Assembly: GCF_023023025.1 (NCBI RefSeq)
Contig: NZ_CP095481.1
Location: 1,674,001 to 1,738,000 of the forward strand
Length of the DNA stretch: 64,000 nt
Direction of reading: 5' to 3'
From: Amycolatopsis sp. WQ 127309
GTDB taxonomy: Bacteria; Actinomycetota; Actinomycetes; Mycobacteriales; Pseudonocardiaceae
The notes below the pieces were generated by a model. That model was not told where the DNA came from and did no database searches. It saw nothing but the letters and a program-made list of their open reading frames with translations. The position numbers were made by a program, and so were the translations under genes. Positions 26,002-34,512 of this stretch are shown here, one piece after another; the first letter of the stretch is position 1, and every line of letters starts with the position of its first letter.

Positions 26002-26052
26002 CCGTGAGGGGCACCTTCAGGGCTTATTTGTCCCTGAAGGTGCCCTTCACGG
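26002..26052. repeat. Long hairpin, likely dispersed repeat and bidirectional terminator
   Basis: Arms 26002-26022 and 26032-26052 pair over 21 bp with a single mismatch (core GGGCACCTTCAGGG / CCCTGAAGGTGCCC) around a 9-base loop. It sits after the R2lox stop and before the 3' end of fadD. I recall near-identical hairpins in many Amycolatopsis intergenic regions. No T tract is present. Confidence 0.72.
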
Positions 26053-26061
26053 CGTTTCAGC

Positions 26062-26088
26062 TCACCAGTCCCAGGCGAGGATGATCAT
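26062..26088 (-). CDS. Candidate 8-codon mini-ORF (MIILAWDW)
   Basis: After the fadD stop, on the same strand, ATG-ATC-ATC-CTC-GCC-TGG-GAC-TGG-TGA is preceded by GGGAGG with a 7-base spacer, one of the better ribosome sites in the window. A perfect hairpin (8-bp stem, 26099-26121) immediately upstream shares part of that site. The product would be a tryptophan-rich octapeptide. There is no modifying enzyme nearby and chance occurrence is possible. Confidence 0.3.
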   Translation of the reverse strand: MIILAWDW

Positions 26089-26146
26089 CGCTCGGCCTCC
26101 CTTCGCGGCACTTGCGAAGGGGCAACGCCCGAGCGTTCCGCGCGGT

Positions 26147-27805
26147 TTAGGCGTGCTTCGCGGCCGCCGCGGACTCCAAGCCCAGCAACGTGATCGACTT
26201 CTCGCGCATCTCGACCTTGCGGACCTTGCCCGTCACCGTCATCGGGAACTCGTCGACGAGGTGCACGTACCGCGGGATCTTGTAGCGCGCGAGCTTGCCT
26301 TCGCAGAACTCACGCACCTTCTCCGAGGTCAACGGCGAAGCGCCTTCGCGCATCTGGACCCACGCCATCAGCTCTTCGCCGTACTTCTCGTCCGGGACGC
26401 CGATGACCTGCGCGTCGAGGATGTCCGGGTGCGTGTACAGGAACTCCTCGATCTCGCGCGGGTACAGGTTCTCGCCGCCGCGGATGACCATGTCCTTGAT
26501 GCGGCCGGTGATGTTGACGTAGCCGTCGTCGTCCATGACCGCCAGGTCGCCGGTGTGCATCCAGCGGGCCGCGTCGATCGCCTCGGCCGTCTTGTCCGGC
26601 TGCTCCCAGTACCCGAGCATCACCGAATACCCGCGCGTGCACAGCTCACCCGGAACGCCGCGCGGCACGGTCAGCCCGGTCTCCGGGTCGACGACCTTGC
26701 TCTCCAGGTGCGGCCCGACCCGCCCGACCGTCGAGACGCGGCGCTCGACCGAGTCGTCCGAGCGCGTCTGCGTCGACACCGGGGACGTCTCGGTCATGCC
26801 GTAGCAAATGGACACCTCGGCCATCCCCATCCGGTCGATGACCTGCTTCATCACCTCGACCGGGCACGGCGAGCCCGCCATGATGCCGGTGCGCAGCGAC
26901 GACAGGTCGAAGCTCGCGAAGTCCGGGTGGTTCAGCTCGGCGATGAACATCGTCGGCACGCCGTAGAGCGACGTGCACCGCTCGGCGGCGACGGCTTCGA
27001 GCGTCGCCTTCGGGTCGAACGCCGGCGCCGGGATGACCATGCACGCGCCGTGGCTGGTGCAGGCCAGGTTGCCCATCACCATGCCGAAGCAGTGGTAGAA
27101 GGGCACCGGGATGCAGACTTTGTCGTGTTCGGTGTAGTTGCAGAGCTCGCCGACGAAGTAGCCGTTGTTGAGGATGTTGTGGTGGCTGAGGGTGGCGCCC
27201 TTCGGGAAGCCGGTCGTGCCCGACGTGTACTGGATGTTGATCGGGTCGTCGGCCGAGAGCGCGGCCTGCTTTTCGGCCAGCGCGGCCGGGTCGCCCCGCC
27301 GGCCGGCGTCCATCAGCGCCTGCCAGCTCTCGCCGCCGAGCAGCACGACGTGCTCCAGCCGCGCGCACTTCTCGCGCACTTCCTCGACCATCGCGGGGTA
27401 GTCGGACGTCTTGAACTTGTCCGACGCAACCAGCAGCCGGATCCCGGCCTGGTTGAGCACGTACTCCAGCTCGTGCGACCGATAGGCCGGGTTGATGTTG
27501 ACCAGGATCGCGCCGATCTTGGCCGTCGCGTACTGCAGGAACGTCCACTCGGCCCGGTTCGGCGACCAGATGCCGACCCGGTCGCCCTTGCCGATGCCCT
27601 GCGCCACCAGGCCCAGCGCCAGCGCGTTCACCTCGGCGGCCAGCTCGCGGTAGGTCCACCGGCGGCCGGCGAACCGGTCGACCAGGGCGTCCCGGTCGCC
27701 GTGCGCCGCCACCGTCCGATCGAAGTTGTCGCCGATGGTGTCCCCGAGCAGCGGGACCTCGGAGATCCCCGAGGCGTAGCTCGGCCGGGCGGGCGCGTCA
27801 GGCAT
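26147..27805 (-). CDS. Acyl-CoA synthetase (FadD/AMP-binding)
   Basis: A 552-residue adenylate-forming enzyme. The P-loop [11 protein letters not shown] is at 193-203, with YGMTETSPV, the [11 protein letters not shown] / [15 protein letters not shown] motif (TGD), [18 protein letters not shown], and catalytic Lys527 in [10 protein letters not shown]. It activates a fatty or related carboxylic acid to acyl-CoA. ATG 27805 has a strong AGGAGG. The promoter (TTGGCG-18-TAGACT) carries a dyad, so it is likely under a repressor. The neighbouring R2lox binds fatty acid, so a lipid link is conceivable but unproven. Confidence 0.93.
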   Translation of the reverse strand: MPDAPARPSYASGISEVPLLGDTIGDNFDRTVAAHGDRDALVDRFAGRRWTYRELAAEVNALALGLVAQGIGKGDRVGIWSPNRAEWTFLQYATAKIGAILVNINPAYRSHELEYVLNQAGIRLLVASDKFKTSDYPAMVEEVREKCARLEHVVLLGGESWQALMDAGRRGDPAALAEKQAALSADDPINIQYTSGTTGFPKGATLSHHNILNNGYFVGELCNYTEHDKVCIPVPFYHCFGMVMGNLACTSHGACMVIPAPAFDPKATLEAVAAERCTSLYGVPTMFIAELNHPDFASFDLSSLRTGIMAGSPCPVEVMKQVIDRMGMAEVSICYGMTETSPVSTQTRSDDSVERRVSTVGRVGPHLESKVVDPETGLTVPRGVPGELCTRGYSVMLGYWEQPDKTAEAIDAARWMHTGDLAVMDDDGYVNITGRIKDMVIRGGENLYPREIEEFLYTHPDILDAQVIGVPDEKYGEELMAWVQMREGASPLTSEKVREFCEGKLARYKIPRYVHLVDEFPMTVTGKVRKVEMREKSITLLGLESAAAAKHA

Positions 27806-27820
27806 GGTGCCTCCTGAAGT

Positions 27821-27869
27821 CTGCGGTGACTGCGACCGCAGTCTAGGAAACCCCAGCTCAGTGCGCCAA
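27821..27869 (-). promoter_or_regulatory. fadD promoter with operator-like dyad
   Basis: On the minus strand, -35 TTGGCG (27864-27869) and -10 TAGACT (27840-27845) are 18 bases apart. A perfect 7-bp dyad CTGCGGT-N7-ACCGCAG (27821-27841) covers the expected start of transcription. This is typical of repressor control; the repressor is not identified. Confidence 0.55.
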
Positions 27870-27895
27870 CGCCGTCGCCTCCTACGCTCGAGGAC

Positions 27896-28357
27896 ATGAG
27901 CCCGACCTTCACCGGCGTACACCACCTGAAGTTCCCGGCGACCGACCTGGCCGCGACGCTCGCCTGGTTCCGCACCGCGCTGGGCGCGGAACGCCTGCCG
28001 GACTTCGACCACCGCGACCACGACGGCGTCCTGTTCGGGGTGATCGTGCGGTTGCCGGGTCTCGACGTCCCCGTCGAACTCCGGCAGTGGCCGGAGGCGG
28101 CCGAGGCGACCGAGGGGTACGACCCGGTCACGTTCGCCGTGGCCGACCGCGCCGCGCTCGAGGACTGGGTCCGGCACTTCGACGCCGCCGGCGTGGCGCA
28201 CTCGCCCGTCCTGGCCGGCTTCGCCGGTCACCTCGTCGACCTGCGCACCCCGGACGGCCTGGCGATCCGGCTGTACACGCGGCTGCCGGACGACCCCGCG
28301 TCGATCGACATGGACCCGGCGCACACCGACCTCGGCAGCACGTGGCTCGGCAAGTGA
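27896..28357 (+). CDS. VOC (glyoxalase/dioxygenase-fold) protein
   Basis: A 153-residue vicinal-oxygen-chelate protein with two beta-alpha-beta-beta-beta units: [26 protein letters not shown] and [19 protein letters not shown] through [13 protein letters not shown]. Candidate metal ligands are His near the start and Glu in the first unit (VELRQW). The substrate is unknown. TACGCT (27883-27888) ends 7 bases before the ATG, a leaderless pattern. It is divergent from fadD. Confidence 0.82.
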   Translation: MSPTFTGVHHLKFPATDLAATLAWFRTALGAERLPDFDHRDHDGVLFGVIVRLPGLDVPVELRQWPEAAEATEGYDPVTFAVADRAALEDWVRHFDAAGVAHSPVLAGFAGHLVDLRTPDGLAIRLYTRLPDDPASIDMDPAHTDLGSTWLGK

Positions 28358-28441
28358 GTCCACAGTAGACGGATTCGGCGGATGATCCGCTCCGGGCCCG
28401 GGCCGCTGGTAGCATCCGGACCCGAATCGAGGGGGCGATCG

Positions 28442-30070
28442 ATGACCGGCCAGGGGTTTCGCGACGAGCTGACCCAGTTGCTGCAGGCGCGCTACCCGCT
28501 GCTGGTCGTCGAAACGCACGAAGAGCAGCGGGTGGTGCGGGAGATCCGCGCGGTCGCGGAGGACAGCGCCCGGCTGCGCACGCCGCGGCGGGTGTACGTC
28601 TGGTCGTCGACCACCGGGCTGGCCCCGGCGGGCGGCCCGCCGATCGCCGACACGCGCACCGCGTCCGCCGCGCTGGAGCGGGTCTACGGCTGGGGTGAGC
28701 CCGCTGTGTTCGTCTTCGCCGACCTGCACCCATCGCTGGTTTCCGAGGGCGGGCACCGGCCCGACCCCGAGGTCGTGCGGCGGTTGCGCGAGCTGGCGGC
28801 CGCGTTCAAGACCCGGCCGGTGCCGCTGAGCCTGATCCTCGTGTCGCCGTCGCTGCCCGTGCCGCCGGAGCTGGAGCACGACGCCACGGTCGTCGAGTTC
28901 CCGCTGCCCGACCGGCAGCAGATCGGCGAGCTGCTCGACGGCATGGTCGCCGCGCACCGCCAGCACGTCCGGATCAGCATCGACCGGGACGACCGCGACA
29001 TGATCGTCGCCGCCGCGCGCGGGCTGACGCTGCCGGAGGCCGAGAACGCGTTCGCCAGGGCGCTGGTCGAGGGCGGCGGCCTCGACCCCAGCGACCTCGA
29101 GCTGATCCTCGCCGAGAAACGCCAGGCCGTGCGCCGGTCCGGGATGCTCGACATCGTCCCGGCGGAGACGGGCTTCGACGCCGTCGGCGGCCTCGACCGG
29201 CTCAAGCGCTGGCTGACCAAGCGCACCGGCACCTGGACGCCCGCCGCGGCCGCCTACAACCTGGCCGCGCCGAAGGGGCTGCTGCTGTCCGGCGTCCCCG
29301 GCTGCGGCAAGAGCCTGTCCGCGGTGTGCGTCGCGAACATGTGGCGGCTGCCGCTGCTGCGCCTGGACCTGGGCCGGGTCTTCGCCGGCCTGGTCGGCTC
29401 CAGCGAGAAGAACATGCGCACGGTCATCCGCACCGCCGAGGGCATCGCGCCCTGCGTGCTGTGGGTCGACGAGATCGAGAAGGGCCTCGCCGGCGCGGGC
29501 GGCGGTGGCGACGGCGGCACCGCGCGGCGCGTGTTCGGCACGTTCCTGTCCTGGATGCAGGAGAAGACCGCGCCGGTGTTCGTGATGGCGACAGCGAACC
29601 AGGTCGATTCGCTGCCCCCGGAGTTCCTGCGCAAGGGCCGGTTCGACGAGATCTTCTTCGTCGACCTGCCCTCGACGCCGGAGCGCACCGCGATCTGGCG
29701 GATCCACCTCAACAAGCGCGTCACCGACGACTTCGTGCGCAGCGAGCTGAAGGTGGACGACGCGCTGTACGCCGAGCTCGCCGACGTCAGCGCGGGCTAC
29801 AGCGGCGCGGAGATCGAGCAGGCCGTGCTGTCCGGGCTCGTCGACGCGTTCGCCGAGAAGCGCCCGCTGCGGCGGGACGACCTGGTGCGAGCGGTGAAGT
29901 CCACCGTGCCGCTGTCGGTCACGCAGGCCGACGAGATCCTGGCCATCCGGCAGTGGGCGGAGACCCGCGCGGTGGCCGCCACGGACAACGACGTCGATCA
30001 CACCGCCGCGGAGACCATCGCGGCGCCGCCACGACCGGAGCCATCGAGGGGAAGGGCGATCGACGTATGA
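28442..30070 (+). CDS. AAA+ ATPase, Ycf46-like (first gene of five-gene operon)
   Basis: A 542-residue protein. A Ycf46-type N-terminal domain (1-240, [27 protein letters not shown]) precedes a classic AAA+ module. The Walker A is GVPGCGKS (284-291), Walker [11 protein letters not shown] (339-348), sensor 1 Asn386 (MATAN), arginine fingers in RKGRFDE (Arg397/Arg400), and sensor 2 [14 protein letters not shown] 28442 follows GAGGGGG; an ATG at 28382 lacks a site. The stop overlaps DUF2997 (ATGA). Ycf46 proteins have no settled function; the context suggests a remodelling or activating ATPase acting with a radical-SAM protein (inference). Confidence 0.9.
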   Translation: MTGQGFRDELTQLLQARYPLLVVETHEEQRVVREIRAVAEDSARLRTPRRVYVWSSTTGLAPAGGPPIADTRTASAALERVYGWGEPAVFVFADLHPSLVSEGGHRPDPEVVRRLRELAAAFKTRPVPLSLILVSPSLPVPPELEHDATVVEFPLPDRQQIGELLDGMVAAHRQHVRISIDRDDRDMIVAAARGLTLPEAENAFARALVEGGGLDPSDLELILAEKRQAVRRSGMLDIVPAETGFDAVGGLDRLKRWLTKRTGTWTPAAAAYNLAAPKGLLLSGVPGCGKSLSAVCVANMWRLPLLRLDLGRVFAGLVGSSEKNMRTVIRTAEGIAPCVLWVDEIEKGLAGAGGGGDGGTARRVFGTFLSWMQEKTAPVFVMATANQVDSLPPEFLRKGRFDEIFFVDLPSTPERTAIWRIHLNKRVTDDFVRSELKVDDALYAELADVSAGYSGAEIEQAVLSGLVDAFAEKRPLRRDDLVRAVKSTVPLSVTQADEILAIRQWAETRAVAATDNDVDHTAAETIAAPPRPEPSRGRAIDV

Positions 30071-30282
30071 CGCACCGGGTGACCGTGACCATCGCCAAGG
30101 ACGGCTCGATCAGCGCCGAAACCCACGGCGTGACCGGCTCGAAGTGCCTCGACTACATCCCGCTGCTGGAGGACCTGCTCGGCGCGGAGACGGAGACGTC
30201 GGAGTTCACCGAGGACTACCGGCGCACGTCCGCGCAGGCGGAGAACACGGCTTCGCAGCAGCAGACGCAATGGAACTCCTGA
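30067..30282 (+). CDS. DUF2997 protein
   Basis: A 71-residue protein. [35 protein letters not shown] matches DUF2997, including the single conserved Cys before a helix. The C-terminus is Gln/Thr-rich. Its ATG overlaps the AAA+ stop by 4 bases, and its end overlaps the radical-SAM gene by 13 bases. In other bacteria DUF2997 is found beside DUF1257 and AAA+ genes (recollection). The function is unknown; the small size suggests an adaptor or substrate. Confidence 0.85.
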   Translation: MTHRVTVTIAKDGSISAETHGVTGSKCLDYIPLLEDLLGAETETSEFTEDYRRTSAQAENTASQQQTQWNS

Positions 30283-30845
30283 ACCTCCACCGGATCGTCG
30301 ACGTCACCGCCGCCGAAGGGCCCGGCCTGCGGTGCGCGGTGTGGACCCAGGGCTGCTCGGTGCGCTGCCCCGGCTGCTTCAACCCGCAGACGTGGACGAC
30401 CCGCGGCGGCACGCTTCTGCCGTGGCAGGAGCTGGCTTCGCGCGTCCTGGCGGTCGAGGGCATCGAAGGCGTCACGCTGCTCGGCGGCGAGCCGTTCGAC
30501 CAGCCGGAACCCTTGGGCGCGTTCGCTTCCGCCGTGCGCGCGGAAGGGCTTTCGGTGATGACGTTCACCGGGCGCGTGCTGGAAGACCTGCCGCCGTCGA
30601 AGCTGCTCGAGGCGACGGATCTGCTGGTGGACGGGCCTTATCTGGCCGACCGGCAGGAGACGTCACGGCCGTGGGTCGGCTCGGTCAACCAGCGGTTCCA
30701 CTTCCTGACCGACCGGTACGACGAGTCGATCTTCACCACGCCGAACCGGCTCGAACTGCGGATCGCCACCGACGGATCCGTGGAACTGAACGGGTTCGCC
30801 ACCACCGAAGTACTCGAAGCGCTGCTCGAAGGGGATCACCGATGA
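30270..30845 (+). CDS. Radical-SAM activase-like protein (NrdG/4Fe-4S single-cluster type)
   Basis: A 191-residue minimal radical-SAM protein. The cluster motif is CSVRCPGC (Cys29, Cys33, Cys36, CxxxCxxC), preceded by AAEGPGLRCAVWTQG as in glycyl-radical activating enzymes. The SAM-binding GGEPFDQPE is at 72-80. It resembles the anaerobic NrdG branch, but no glycyl-radical enzyme or NrdD is encoded here. It lies between DUF2997 and a DUF1257-like gene with overlaps on both sides, so strict co-expression is expected. It probably modifies a protein or small molecule tied to the AAA+ complex (inference). Confidence 0.88.
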   Translation: MELLNLHRIVDVTAAEGPGLRCAVWTQGCSVRCPGCFNPQTWTTRGGTLLPWQELASRVLAVEGIEGVTLLGGEPFDQPEPLGAFASAVRAEGLSVMTFTGRVLEDLPPSKLLEATDLLVDGPYLADRQETSRPWVGSVNQRFHFLTDRYDESIFTTPNRLELRIATDGSVELNGFATTEVLEALLEGDHR

Positions 30846-31285
30846 GCGTCACGCTCAAGCTGCGCAGCGAAGCGCTGGCCCAGCTCAACGCCGCCACCGT
30901 CGCCGCGCACGCGCAGGCGCAGCCCGGCGTCGTCGTCGTGCGGACCCGGATGCGGCACCGCGATCTGCTCGCCCGCGCGCTGTCCGGGCTGCGCGCCCAG
31001 GTCACCGACGACGGCGCCACCGTCGCCGGTGCGTGGGAGGGCCGGCGGATCGCGTTCGGCTACGGCCCGGACGGCGTCCAGGTGGCGCACGTCGACGGCC
31101 CCGGCCTGACGCCCGCCGAGGCCGAGCGGCTCGTGCTGTCCGTCGACGAGGCGTACGGCGCCGAGGTGCAGCGCGCGGTCCTCACGCGGCTGAAGGAGCG
31201 CGCGGCGCGGTCGGGCATGCGCGTCGAGTCGGAGCGGACCAACGCCGACCAGTCGATCAGCGTCACGCTGGCCGCCACGTCGTGA
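30842..31285 (+). CDS. DUF1257-like (Ycf35-like) protein
   Basis: A 147-residue protein that starts at ATGA overlapping the radical-SAM stop. The C-terminal VDEAYGAEVQRAVLTRLKERAARSGMRVESERTNADQSISVTLA resembles the end of DUF1257/Ycf35: a Tyr-containing helix followed by a DGSI-type strand. The middle has paired short strands (GAWEGRRIAFGYGPDGVQVAHV). The N-terminus is less typical, so the assignment is moderate. DUF1257 has no known activity. Confidence 0.62.
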   Translation: MSVTLKLRSEALAQLNAATVAAHAQAQPGVVVVRTRMRHRDLLARALSGLRAQVTDDGATVAGAWEGRRIAFGYGPDGVQVAHVDGPGLTPAEAERLVLSVDEAYGAEVQRAVLTRLKERAARSGMRVESERTNADQSISVTLAATS

Positions 31286-32550
31286 CCGAGGTCAGGGTCG
31301 GGCTGATCGAGTTCGGCAAGGCGCTCAACGCCAGCGTCGCCCTGCCCGGCCTCGGCGAGCTGCCGGGCGGCCAGGTGAGCGCGGGCCGGGCGGTCCGCGG
31401 CGCCCGCGCGCGGCTGAAGCGGGCCGACCGGATCCTCGCGGACAACCTGCGCCTCGGGATCATGGTGCGGAAGAAGTTCTTCTCCAGCGATGTCGAGCCG
31501 GTGACCGACGCGGGGTTCCTGAAGGACGTCTTCGTCGCCGTCGGGCGCACCGACCTCGGACCCGGCGACGCCCTGGAGCTGTACACGGACGACACGATCG
31601 GGCCGGACACGAGCCGGCACGCGGGCGTCGCCGCGGTGCTCGCGCCGGCGTACGACCAGCTGACGGGCTTCCACGTGCAGGTGCGCCCGGACCGTGGCGT
31701 GCTGCGGTTCGGCGCGCTGACCGGGCTGTTCCGCGGTGGGCGTCCCGTCGGCCAGCCGATGCGGGCGCTGGGCCTGTTCGGCCCGGCCGGGCCGCTGCCG
31801 GAGCTGCCGGCAGGCCAGGTGGGCACGGTGCTGCTGGGCTTCCAGTGCGACGTCCCACCGATGGCCGGCGACGCGCTGACGGCGTACGAAGAGCCGTCTC
31901 ACGACTACCTGGAACGTCGTGAAGGCACCGCGCACGTCCACGGCGTCAGCGACCTGGGCACCGGCTCGGTCGTGGCCGCGGTCGAGGTGCCGGAGGGGCG
32001 GACGAACAACCTGCTGACGGTGGGCACGCGGGCGCGGCTGCTGCGCCCGGTGGGCACGACGTTCAACGAGCGCAGCACGGTCATCGTGACCGACCTGCGG
32101 ATCCTGTCGGTGGCGAGGGGCGGCGTCGCGATGCGCACGGCGGCCGGGACGGGCGTGTTCACCCTGGGGCTGGCGACGCGCGAGGTGCGGCAGAACGACG
32201 TCGTCGAGACGTACGTGCCGGTCGACGCGCCGGTTCTGGCGCCACCGCCTGCCGTGGTTTCTGCTCCGGTGCCGCTTCCTTCGGTTTCTGCCCCGCTGCC
32301 GGTGCCGCTCGTGGACGTCAACGCGGCGACTCCGTCAGACCTGGCGCGGCTCCCGGGGATGACGCCGGAGCGGGTGAACGAGGCGCTGGAGCTGCGCCGG
32401 CGTCAGGGCGGTTTCGCGGACGTGGAGGCGTTCGGCGTGGCGGTGGGGCTGCAGCCGCACGAGATAGTCCGGCTGCGGGGACGCGCGACGGCGGGTCAGG
32501 TGGCGGGCGTCGCGCAGCGCGAGACGGGCGTGCGGCAGCTGGACATCTGA
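31282..32550 (+). CDS. Operon-terminal protein with C-terminal helix-hairpin-helix
   Basis: A 422-residue protein of unknown family. Its GTG overlaps the preceding stop (GTGA). Residues 1-320 are rich in beta structure with repeated short motifs (VRKKFFSSDVEPVTDAGFLKDVFVAVGRTDLGPGD) and no recognised catalytic residues. A Pro/Val linker leads to a ComEA-like helix-hairpin-helix (about 345-405, VDVNAATPSDLARLPGMTPERVNEALELRRRQGGF), a fold that usually binds DNA or mediates protein contact. It has no signal peptide. It completes the five-gene unit. Confidence 0.7.
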   Translation: MTEVRVGLIEFGKALNASVALPGLGELPGGQVSAGRAVRGARARLKRADRILADNLRLGIMVRKKFFSSDVEPVTDAGFLKDVFVAVGRTDLGPGDALELYTDDTIGPDTSRHAGVAAVLAPAYDQLTGFHVQVRPDRGVLRFGALTGLFRGGRPVGQPMRALGLFGPAGPLPELPAGQVGTVLLGFQCDVPPMAGDALTAYEEPSHDYLERREGTAHVHGVSDLGTGSVVAAVEVPEGRTNNLLTVGTRARLLRPVGTTFNERSTVIVTDLRILSVARGGVAMRTAAGTGVFTLGLATREVRQNDVVETYVPVDAPVLAPPPAVVSAPVPLPSVSAPLPVPLVDVNAATPSDLARLPGMTPERVNEALELRRRQGGFADVEAFGVAVGLQPHEIVRLRGRATAGQVAGVAQRETGVRQLDI

Positions 32551-32583
32551 GCGCCCGGTGGCGGTTCCGCTACGCTCGGCATC

Positions 32584-33306
32584 GTGCCGGAGGAATTCGC
32601 CCTGGGGCTGAACGAGGTCGACGTCGCGGTCCGGCGAACCGGTCTCCCGGCGAACTGGCACCCGTTCGAGATCCGCAGCGCCGGCCACACCCTCGAGGAA
32701 AACGCCCGTCTGGCGGCGGCTTCGTGGGACGCCCTCCGCGCTCGTGGGCTGGCGGGCCCGGACAAACTGGACATCGAGGTCGAGCAGACGCTGCGGTCGT
32801 GGACCCAGCCGGAGATCCTGATCATCGTCCGGGCGGCGGAGATAGCGGACGGCAGGCAGGTCCTGTACCGGGCAACGATCGGCCACGGCCTGGGCGTCTA
32901 CTCGGAACTGGTCACCGGCGGCGTCAACTTCGTCCAGATCCGCCCGGACCACCTGGTCGACGCCCTGATCGGCATCCTCCCCCGCTATGGCCCGGTCCCC
33001 CTGCCGCCGGTGACGATCACCCAGCGCACGGGCCAGGCACCGAGCACGCGGGACAGGGACGCACTGGCCCCGTTCGCAACGTGGCCCCCACACCGCCACG
33101 GCACGTTCGAACTGTCCACCCGCCACGGCCAGTCCGCCCTGCGCCCCGCGGGAACAGTCACGTTCCTCGATTCGGACGGCGGCCGGTACTTGACGTTCAC
33201 CGAGCCGTTGCCGGGCGACGAGACCCGCCTGCGGTTCGTCCCTTCGGACGGCGGTCACCTGAGGGCGTGGCTGCACGAGCGGATAGCGGACACGACGGGC
33301 CGGTGA
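32584..33306 (+). CDS. espG: ESX secretion-associated protein EspG
   Basis: A 240-residue protein matching the EspG family: LGLNEVDVAVRRTGLPANWHPFEIRSAGHT at the N-terminus, with RHGTFELSTRHG and DTDGGRYL-type strands in the C-terminal half. EspG proteins are cytosolic chaperones that bind PE/PPE-type substrates of type VII secretion. GTG 32584 follows TACGCT (32571-32576) by 7 bases and has no Shine-Dalgarno. Two WXG/PPE-like genes lie downstream, its likely clients. No EccC, EccD or MycP gene is present. Confidence 0.85.
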   Translation: MPEEFALGLNEVDVAVRRTGLPANWHPFEIRSAGHTLEENARLAAASWDALRARGLAGPDKLDIEVEQTLRSWTQPEILIIVRAAEIADGRQVLYRATIGHGLGVYSELVTGGVNFVQIRPDHLVDALIGILPRYGPVPLPPVTITQRTGQAPSTRDRDALAPFATWPPHRHGTFELSTRHGQSALRPAGTVTFLDSDGGRYLTFTEPLPGDETRLRFVPSDGGHLRAWLHERIADTTGR

Positions 33307-33352
33307 CCCGCGTCCTCGCGCGGCCGAGCGGCCTACCCGTAGTGTTCAGGTC

Positions 33353-33913
33353 GTGACCCGATCGAGCTTCGGACGTCGAGCCGCCCTCACCAGCCTGGTC
33401 CTGCTCGCCCTCGTGGTGAGTGCCTGCGACAGCAAGGTCGGGGGCACCCCGCAGGCCGCGGACACGCCGACAAGCCAAGCGTCCACGCCCGCGCCGAGCA
33501 GTGGAAACAGCGACAACCCCTTCGCGGCCATGAACGCCTGCACGGTCGTCGACCAGGTCCTGGCCGGCCAGGACTTTCCTCCTGCTCAGCCGTCAGCGGC
33601 CGATCGCCTCCGCAGTTGCGCGTCGAACAAGCCGGGAGACGCCAACGTGGGGGTCGCCCTGCAGGACAACGCCGGTTACGACCAGAGCATCCCGGATCCG
33701 TCGAAGACTTCGCGAGGCCACGTCGGTCCCCGCAACGCGATCATCGAACGCGATCCGATCGGTGCCGCGGGTCAGTGCGTCATCACTATCGAGGTCAAGC
33801 CGAACTCGCGAGTACTCGTGTCGCTGTCCGGCAACAGCCCGACCGACCAGGCTTGCGAGCGGGTGACCGCGATCGCGGTGAAGGTCGAGAAGCTGCTCCC
33901 GCCCAACACCTGA
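33353..33913 (+). CDS. DUF3558 lipoprotein
   Basis: A 186-residue predicted lipoprotein. The lipobox is VSAC near residue 25, followed by a Thr/Ser/Pro linker. The DUF3558 domain has NACTVVDQVLAG, LRSCASN and a late Cys pair (QCVITIEV, DQACERVTAIA). DUF3558 proteins often accompany EspG and PPE genes in Pseudonocardiaceae. The start is GTG 33353, 7 bases after TAGTGT (33340-33345). The function is unknown. Confidence 0.85.
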   Translation: MTRSSFGRRAALTSLVLLALVVSACDSKVGGTPQAADTPTSQASTPAPSSGNSDNPFAAMNACTVVDQVLAGQDFPPAQPSAADRLRSCASNKPGDANVGVALQDNAGYDQSIPDPSKTSRGHVGPRNAIIERDPIGAAGQCVITIEVKPNSRVLVSLSGNSPTDQACERVTAIAVKVEKLLPPNT

Positions 33914-33925
33914 GCGGACGACCGA

Positions 33926-33979
33926 GTGACATACGTCCGGCTGTCACCCCTGCCGCCGGTCGCTTGTCACTACTACAGT
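33926..33979 (+). promoter_or_regulatory. Candidate operator and -10 before the WXG/PPE-like genes
   Basis: GTGACA-N10-TGTCAC (33926-33947) is a perfect dyad. A third TGTCAC copy lies at 33965-33970. A -10-like TACAGT follows at 33974-33979, about 46 bases before the next start codon. No convincing -35 was found. Confidence 0.4.
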
Positions 33980-34024
33980 AGGGCGCGAGCACCCAGAGTG
34001 TCGCTCGACGGGAGGGGAGCCTGA

Positions 34025-34510
34025 ATGAGCTCGGACGCGAGTTTCAGTGACCAGCCGATCGCCGCCCCGGCATCGGGCGACGCAGGCTCGAGCTTCCTGT
34101 CGGGGCTCCTCAACACCCCTGCCGACCCGGAAGGGGCGAAGCGCCTCAACGAGGGTGCCGCAGGACTCAAGAACCTGGCTATGGGCGGCGGTTTCGCGAT
34201 CAACCAGGCCGGCCTCGACAAGTACACGAAGGTCTGCGACGAGTTCATCGACGGCTACCGCGGCATCGAATACGAGCTGCAGATCCTGGCCAGGCAGCCT
34301 CAGATGGGTTCCAGCCAGTACGCCGAACAGGTGGCGACCTTCAACGTGAAGGTCGCGACCGGCGACCATGATTCGCTCGTCCCGAACCTGGAATTGCTCA
34401 TCAAGGGCTTTCAGCAGGTCAAAGAGGCCCTCACCATCGCCCGGAAGAACTACAGCGAGACCGAGGACGCCCACAGTCAGACCTTCGCCAAGCTTCGTGG
34501 GGGCGAGTGA
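34025..34510 (+). CDS. WXG100-like/ESX-associated helical protein
   Basis: A 161-residue predominantly helical protein that starts after a strong AGGGGAG site. No named family is certain. The length, the pairing with a PPE-like gene that overlaps or abuts its stop, and the EspG gene upstream suggest it is the small partner of a secreted heterodimer. A Tyr-containing helical tail (ARKNYSETEDAHSQTF) is loosely like the YxxxD/E secretion signal of ESX partners (inference). Confidence 0.6.
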   Translation: MSSDASFSDQPIAAPASGDAGSSFLSGLLNTPADPEGAKRLNEGAAGLKNLAMGGGFAINQAGLDKYTKVCDEFIDGYRGIEYELQILARQPQMGSSQYAEQVATFNVKVATGDHDSLVPNLELLIKGFQQVKEALTIARKNYSETEDAHSQTFAKLRGGE

Positions 34511-34512
34511 CC

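Noticed and set aside
26081..27817. Plus-strand frame of 578 codons opposite fadD
   Set aside because: It is antisense to an enzyme with complete adenylation motifs; the translation is Arg/Val/His-rich without domains.
30270..30845. Annotation as anaerobic ribonucleotide reductase activase NrdG
   Set aside because: No NrdD glycyl-radical enzyme is nearby, and the gene is embedded in an operon with DUF2997 and a DUF1257-like gene.
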